Assembly: GCA_028287785.1 (NCBI GenBank)
Contig: JAQBOZ010000003.1
Location: 1 to 64,000 of the forward strand
Direction: 5' to 3'
Source: Chlorobiota bacterium
Lineage (GTDB): Bacteria > Bacteroidota > Ignavibacteria > OLB7
Length of the DNA stretch: 64,000 bases
Positions 60,591-64,000 of the stretch are shown one piece after another. Each line of letters opens with the position of its first letter. The first letter of the stretch is position 1. The notes under the pieces were generated by a model. That model saw only the letters and a list, made by a program, of their open reading frames with translations. It was not told the DNA's origin and made no database searches. A program made the position numbers and the translations under genes.

Positions 60591-63500
60591 TCAGCGAACA
60601 ATCCGGAGCTGCTCGGTGGCCCGGAACCGGCCGGCTTCGAGCATGTAGAAATACTCGCCGCTCGGAAGCGAACGGGTATCGAATTCAAATTTGTACCTCC
60701 CGCCGGTCAGGATCTGGCTTCCATCCAGCAGCGTCTCCACCTCGGCCCCCGCGCTGTTGAAGATCCGCAGCCGGGCGTGAGCATCCTCGAAAAACTCGGC
60801 CTCGATCGCCACCCTGCCACCGGCCGGGTTCGGCGTGGGAGGGGAGAGCTTGTTGGCCCCCCCCCGGAAATTGAGCCGGGAGATGTTGCACTTCGGATCG
60901 ACCCGCATCGTGGCGGAATCCCCCTGGGCAAGCGGGGGATCGAGTTTGATGAAGAAGGTGGTATCGCTCGCGAACTTCAGCGGGACGATAAACAGATCGG
61001 AGTTCACCGAATCGGGAACGGCCACCACGAACCGAAGGTTCGCTATCACCCCCTTGTGCAGCGTATCGCTGTGCGGAATGGTGATGTGCAGGCCGTACGT
61101 GGTCCCGGTCGCCACGGTCCTGGCGCTGTATGGCGACTTGATATCGAGGAACTGAAGCGCCCGCCGGTTGTAATGGAACGCCATCATCACGTCGAGCGGC
61201 GTCTGCGGGATATCCCGATCGAGCAGGATCGGAATGGTGATCGTGTCGGCGATCGTCCCGTTGAAGATCGGCACGACTCCGGGATTCGGATCGAAGAGGA
61301 ATCGCGTTGGATAGGGAGGAGCGTAGCCGAAGCTGTGGATCATCCCGGTGTCGGCAATCGGGCATGGGACCGTCGAGATGGAGAGGAGGCTGGAATCGTA
61401 CGTCATCTCCTTGAACGGGCAGAAGCGGACGGTCAGGAGAACGGAATCCCCCGGAGCCAGCGTGGTCGGCAGCGGCACGCTCGACGCGGCGACGGTATGC
61501 CCGGGCGGCAGCCCGCGCAACGAGTCGAAGCTGACCGGGATCGCGCCGGGATTGCGGACCACCACCTGCCGGTCCGCGCAGTCGCGGATGTTCACCGTAT
61601 CGAACGTGGTAAGCCCGGAGATCGATATCATCGGCTCATCCACGATCACCCATCCCTTGTCGATGCCGGCGATGATCTTGAAGAAGACCAGCGAGTCGCT
61701 GTCGAACTCGATCTCATCCAGCTTGATCGGGAAGGAGGTTGCCCCCCCCTTCACAGTGAACCGGACAACCGCTATCTCCCCGGCCTGCGCGTCGCGCGCA
61801 TCCTTCAGGTAGGCCCGCGCGCCATCGCCGGTATCGGAAACCGTGCTGTTCGTGGTATAGGGGGATTTCACATCCAGAAGCTGAAGCGTCAGCGAATCGT
61901 AGCCGATCCTGAAGGCGATATCGATAATGCTCTGCGGGATGGCGCGGTTGATCATGATCGGCAGCACGAGCGTATCGCATGTGTTCAGGTGGAACGTGTC
62001 AAGCCCCACCGCGGCGGTATCGAACGCCATCTGCAGGCCGAACGCCGGCGCGAAGCCGCTCCCCTTCACCAGCACCGTCGTATCGACGCCATCGCACGGG
62101 AAGCTGGTGCGGATGTTCAGCCGCGCCACGTAATCCTTGGGAGCGCGCGGGACGAAGGCCACGTTGAAGGTGAACTTCTCGCCACGCCTGATCACCCACG
62201 GCGGCGGCGCCCCGTTCTTCGCGGTGATCGAGAAGACCCGCTGATCCGGCACGAATGTGATGCCGGTGATCACCACGCTGTCGCCGCTCGGGTTCTGGAA
62301 CTCGTCGGGGACGGTGATATCCACCGAAATCGGCGTGGCGGATGTATCGACGCGGGTGGCCGGGAAGGAGACCAGCACGCGGTTGGGCTGGAAGTTCAGC
62401 TCGCGACGACCGCTCAGCGTGGTCTTGAACTCCTGGTTCCACCCCGGCGTATGCGCCTTGATATGGAGCATGCCGTTGGTCAGCAGGTTCTGCTGGATTG
62501 CCGGGATGTTCGGGCAGAAGGAGACCAGGAGCGTATCGATGTTCTGCGGCGCTATCACATACGGCAGCGTCGAGCCGCCGGTCTGGCGCGATTTCCAGAC
62601 GAAGACGGAGGGGAGCGCGTTCGGCACCCCCGCGCCATCAACCCAGACCGAATCGACGGTGATGGGGATATAGTTGCTGTGGTTCGGCAGCGGGATCTCC
62701 CGGACGGCACAGTCGCACGGCTTGATCAGGCCGTAGTTGATCAGCGATACCGGCACATCCAGCTTCACCACCGTCCCCTTGCCGGTAAGCTGGCCGCTCC
62801 AGCTCAGCGTGCAGGGGTTATCGGAGCCGAGCGTAAGCGGCCCGTTGTAATCGATCTCCGCGGTCGGCGCAAGCTCCACCGTCACCCAGAGCGAATCGCG
62901 CGGGTTCAGCGTCACCGGCAGCGGCGGGTTGGTGCCGATCACCGTGTAGCCCGGCGGGACGCTGGCGCTGATCACCTTGATCGGCACGGCGCTCTGGTTC
63001 TCCACCAGGATGCTGTCCCGCTTCTTCCATCCCGATTCCACCGTGCCGAATGTGCTCAGCGGCGTCACGTAGAGCTTCGGCGCCACGCTGTTGGCGCGGA
63101 GAAGCACCTGATAGATCTGCCCGTCGGAGAGCTTGACATCGATATAGGCCTGGTCGGTGCGATCATCCGCCACGTCATCCGGGCAGTACTGCACCGAGAA
63201 CTCGGTCTGCTGGCCGGGGGCGAGCGTGGTGGCCGGCACCGGCTGCATCACCGTGAACTTGCCGGTGCCATCGTTCTTGGTCCATGAGAACGACAGCGGC
63301 GCCGATGTGTTGTTCTTCACCTTGATGGTGCCGGTGCGGCACTGGCAGCCGATCACGTTATCCATCCTCAGGTAGGCCGGATCGAACGAGAGGGCATCGA
63401 ACACGCCGGTGCCGCTGATCGGGATGCAGATCGTCTGGAAGCACTGGTTGTCGAACACGCAGAGCGTGTCGTAGTAGGTGATCGGCTCGCGCGGGCGGAA

Positions 63501-64000
63501 CTGGAGGAGGATGCCCGATGATTTCCCCGGATCGACCGTGAAGCCGCCCCCGGCAACGATCGTGAAGACATCGCCCACCTTCAGATAGGCCGACATCGTC
63601 CGCCGGTCGGTGCCGTGGTTGGTCACCGTCACCGTCTGCTGCGCCGTCTTGCCGACTGTCACATTGCCGAAGCCGAAGACCGGCACATCGAACGAGACAT
63701 CGACCGATATTCCCCGGCCGGTGAGATAGATGGTCTTGACGATCGTGCAGCCGCGGAAGCTGGTGTGGAACTGCATCGTGCCGGTGAACGGGCCGGGACG
63801 GTCAGGACGGAAACGGACGAAGGTCGGGAGATATGCCGTCTTCGGCGCCAGGATGATCGGATAGGAATTCCGTCGCCCGAAGAAGCCGGGGGAGACGGTG
63901 ATCGTATCGATCGGCAGCGGCTCCAGCACAAGGCTCCGGTATTGATAGAGCTGCACATTGCTGATCTGGCCGGGGCAGACATCCTCGAACTTCATCGAAT
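60591..64000 (-). CDS. Giant surface protein with ASH-type and cohesin-like domains and T9SS sorting domain (5' end beyond window)
   Basis: At least 1135 residues; the frame stays open to the window edge, so the N-terminus is missing. Repeated ASH/choice-of-anchor-type beta-sandwiches with paired Cys fill the first 650 or so residues (VFGFGNVTVGKTAQQTVTVTNHGTD, GVFDALSFDPAYLRMDNVIGC, FGTVESGWKKRDSILVENQS). Two cohesin-like segments (IPQSIIDIAFRIGYDSLTLQLLDV; IPQTPLDVMMAFHYNRRALQFLDI) follow, with another ASH-like domain between them. The C-terminus PPTPNPAGGRVAIEAEFFED ... RATEQLRIVR is a T9SS type A sorting domain. It is a secreted, cell-surface adhesin-like or scaffolding protein. Confidence 0.88.
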   Translation of the reverse strand, partial: SMKFEDVCPGQISNVQLYQYRSLVLEPLPIDTITVSPGFFGRRNSYPIILAPKTAYLPTFVRFRPDRPGPFTGTMQFHTSFRGCTIVKTIYLTGRGISVDVSFDVPVFGFGNVTVGKTAQQTVTVTNHGTDRRTMSAYLKVGDVFTIVAGGGFTVDPGKSSGILLQFRPREPITYYDTLCVFDNQCFQTICIPISGTGVFDALSFDPAYLRMDNVIGCQCRTGTIKVKNNTSAPLSFSWTKNDGTGKFTVMQPVPATTLAPGQQTEFSVQYCPDDVADDRTDQAYIDVKLSDGQIYQVLLRANSVAPKLYVTPLSTFGTVESGWKKRDSILVENQSAVPIKVISASVPPGYTVIGTNPPLPVTLNPRDSLWVTVELAPTAEIDYNGPLTLGSDNPCTLSWSGQLTGKGTVVKLDVPVSLINYGLIKPCDCAVREIPLPNHSNYIPITVDSVWVDGAGVPNALPSVFVWKSRQTGGSTLPYVIAPQNIDTLLVSFCPNIPAIQQNLLTNGMLHIKAHTPGWNQEFKTTLSGRRELNFQPNRVLVSFPATRVDTSATPISVDITVPDEFQNPSGDSVVITGITFVPDQRVFSITAKNGAPPPWVIRRGEKFTFNVAFVPRAPKDYVARLNIRTSFPCDGVDTTVLVKGSGFAPAFGLQMAFDTAAVGLDTFHLNTCDTLVLPIMINRAIPQSIIDIAFRIGYDSLTLQLLDVKSPYTTNSTVSDTGDGARAYLKDARDAQAGEIAVVRFTVKGGATSFPIKLDEIEFDSDSLVFFKIIAGIDKGWVIVDEPMISISGLTTFDTVNIRDCADRQVVVRNPGAIPVSFDSLRGLPPGHTVAASSVPLPTTLAPGDSVLLTVRFCPFKEMTYDSSLLSISTVPCPIADTGMIHSFGYAPPYPTRFLFDPNPGVVPIFNGTIADTITIPILLDRDIPQTPLDVMMAFHYNRRALQFLDIKSPYSARTVATGTTYGLHITIPHSDTLHKGVIANLRFVVAVPDSVNSDLFIVPLKFASDTTFFIKLDPPLAQGDSATMRVDPKCNISRLNFRGGANKLSPPTPNPAGGRVAIEAEFFEDAHARLRIFNSAGAEVETLLDGSQILTGGRYKFEFDTRSLPSGEYFYMLEAGRFRATEQLRIVR

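Noticed and set aside
1-64000. CRISPR array, tRNA, rRNA, integrase or prophage genes
   Set aside because: No direct-repeat/spacer pattern, no cloverleaf with a TTC loop, no rRNA-like sequence and no integrase or phage gene was found by reading; the only tandem repeats are the coding EPEIx units and a 21-bp duplication.

Overview
The window is a high-GC bacterial chromosome segment. Several secreted proteins end in a type IX secretion (T9SS) C-terminal sorting module (NP-motif start, aromatic or basic Val-Arg end). There is also a DUF1800/DUF1501 pair, a very large ASH/choice-of-anchor-type surface protein, many signal-peptide lipoproteins, an LptF/LptG permease and OmpA proteins. This points to a Gram-negative Bacteroidota/Chlorobi-group organism, most likely a GC-rich Kapabacteria/Ignavibacteria-like lineage. 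That placement is inferred; no rRNA or other phylogenetic marker is in view, and I found no tRNA, CRISPR array or intact transposase.

Layout. 1-8.6 kb: a MITE next to the tail of a decayed outer-membrane protein, two paralogous TPR/one-TM proteins flanking rsgA and a second, complete MITE copy, YjbQ, a thioredoxin-like protein, a GT4 glycosyltransferase and a small two-gene operon of unknown function. 9-19.9 kb: envelope and polysaccharide genes (sugar transferase, PAP2 phosphatase, lipoprotein), recQ, a lipoprotein phosphoesterase, an aldo/keto reductase fused to a TPR tail, a GT4-lipoprotein-GT operon with 4-base overlaps, and a DUF4097 protein with a clear terminator. 20-32 kb: LptF/G, an apparently complete subclass B1 metallo-beta-lactamase, a TPR protein with a pentapeptide repeat, an SrkA-like kinase, a lamin-tail protein, an SDR, an NHL protein and a pair of paralogous unknown lipoproteins. 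32.5-41 kb: the T9SS-linked DUF1501/DUF1800 pair, a CocE-type hydrolase, a K+ channel with RCK domain and a secreted unknown. 41-49 kb: DUF4380, cyclophilin, and a cluster of carboxypeptidase-regulatory-like (CarboxypepD_reg) paralogues at several stages of decay. 49.1-51.1 kb: an AT-richer four-gene cassette (ArsR, SRPBCC, DoxX, YdeI) with its own Bacteroidota-type promoter and operator, which looks imported. 51-64 kb: an M16 peptidase, a methylthioribose-phosphate salvage pair (mtnA plus class II aldolase), a Met/His-rich periplasmic protein, a lipoprotein, a double-OmpA protein, and the 3' part of a giant T9SS cargo cut by the window edge.

The most distinctive non-coding content is a set of dispersed palindromic elements. 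They include a roughly 296-bp MITE with 19-bp terminal inverted repeats, GC-rich REP-like hairpins placed just after stop codons, a 29-bp palindrome present twice, and a roughly 150-bp element bounded by CTGTTGA-type ends. The strongest candidates for follow-up are the metallo-beta-lactamase, the imported ArsR cassette with its doubled operator, the decaying CarboxypepD_reg/TonB-plug cluster, the mtnA-aldolase pair and the MITE family.
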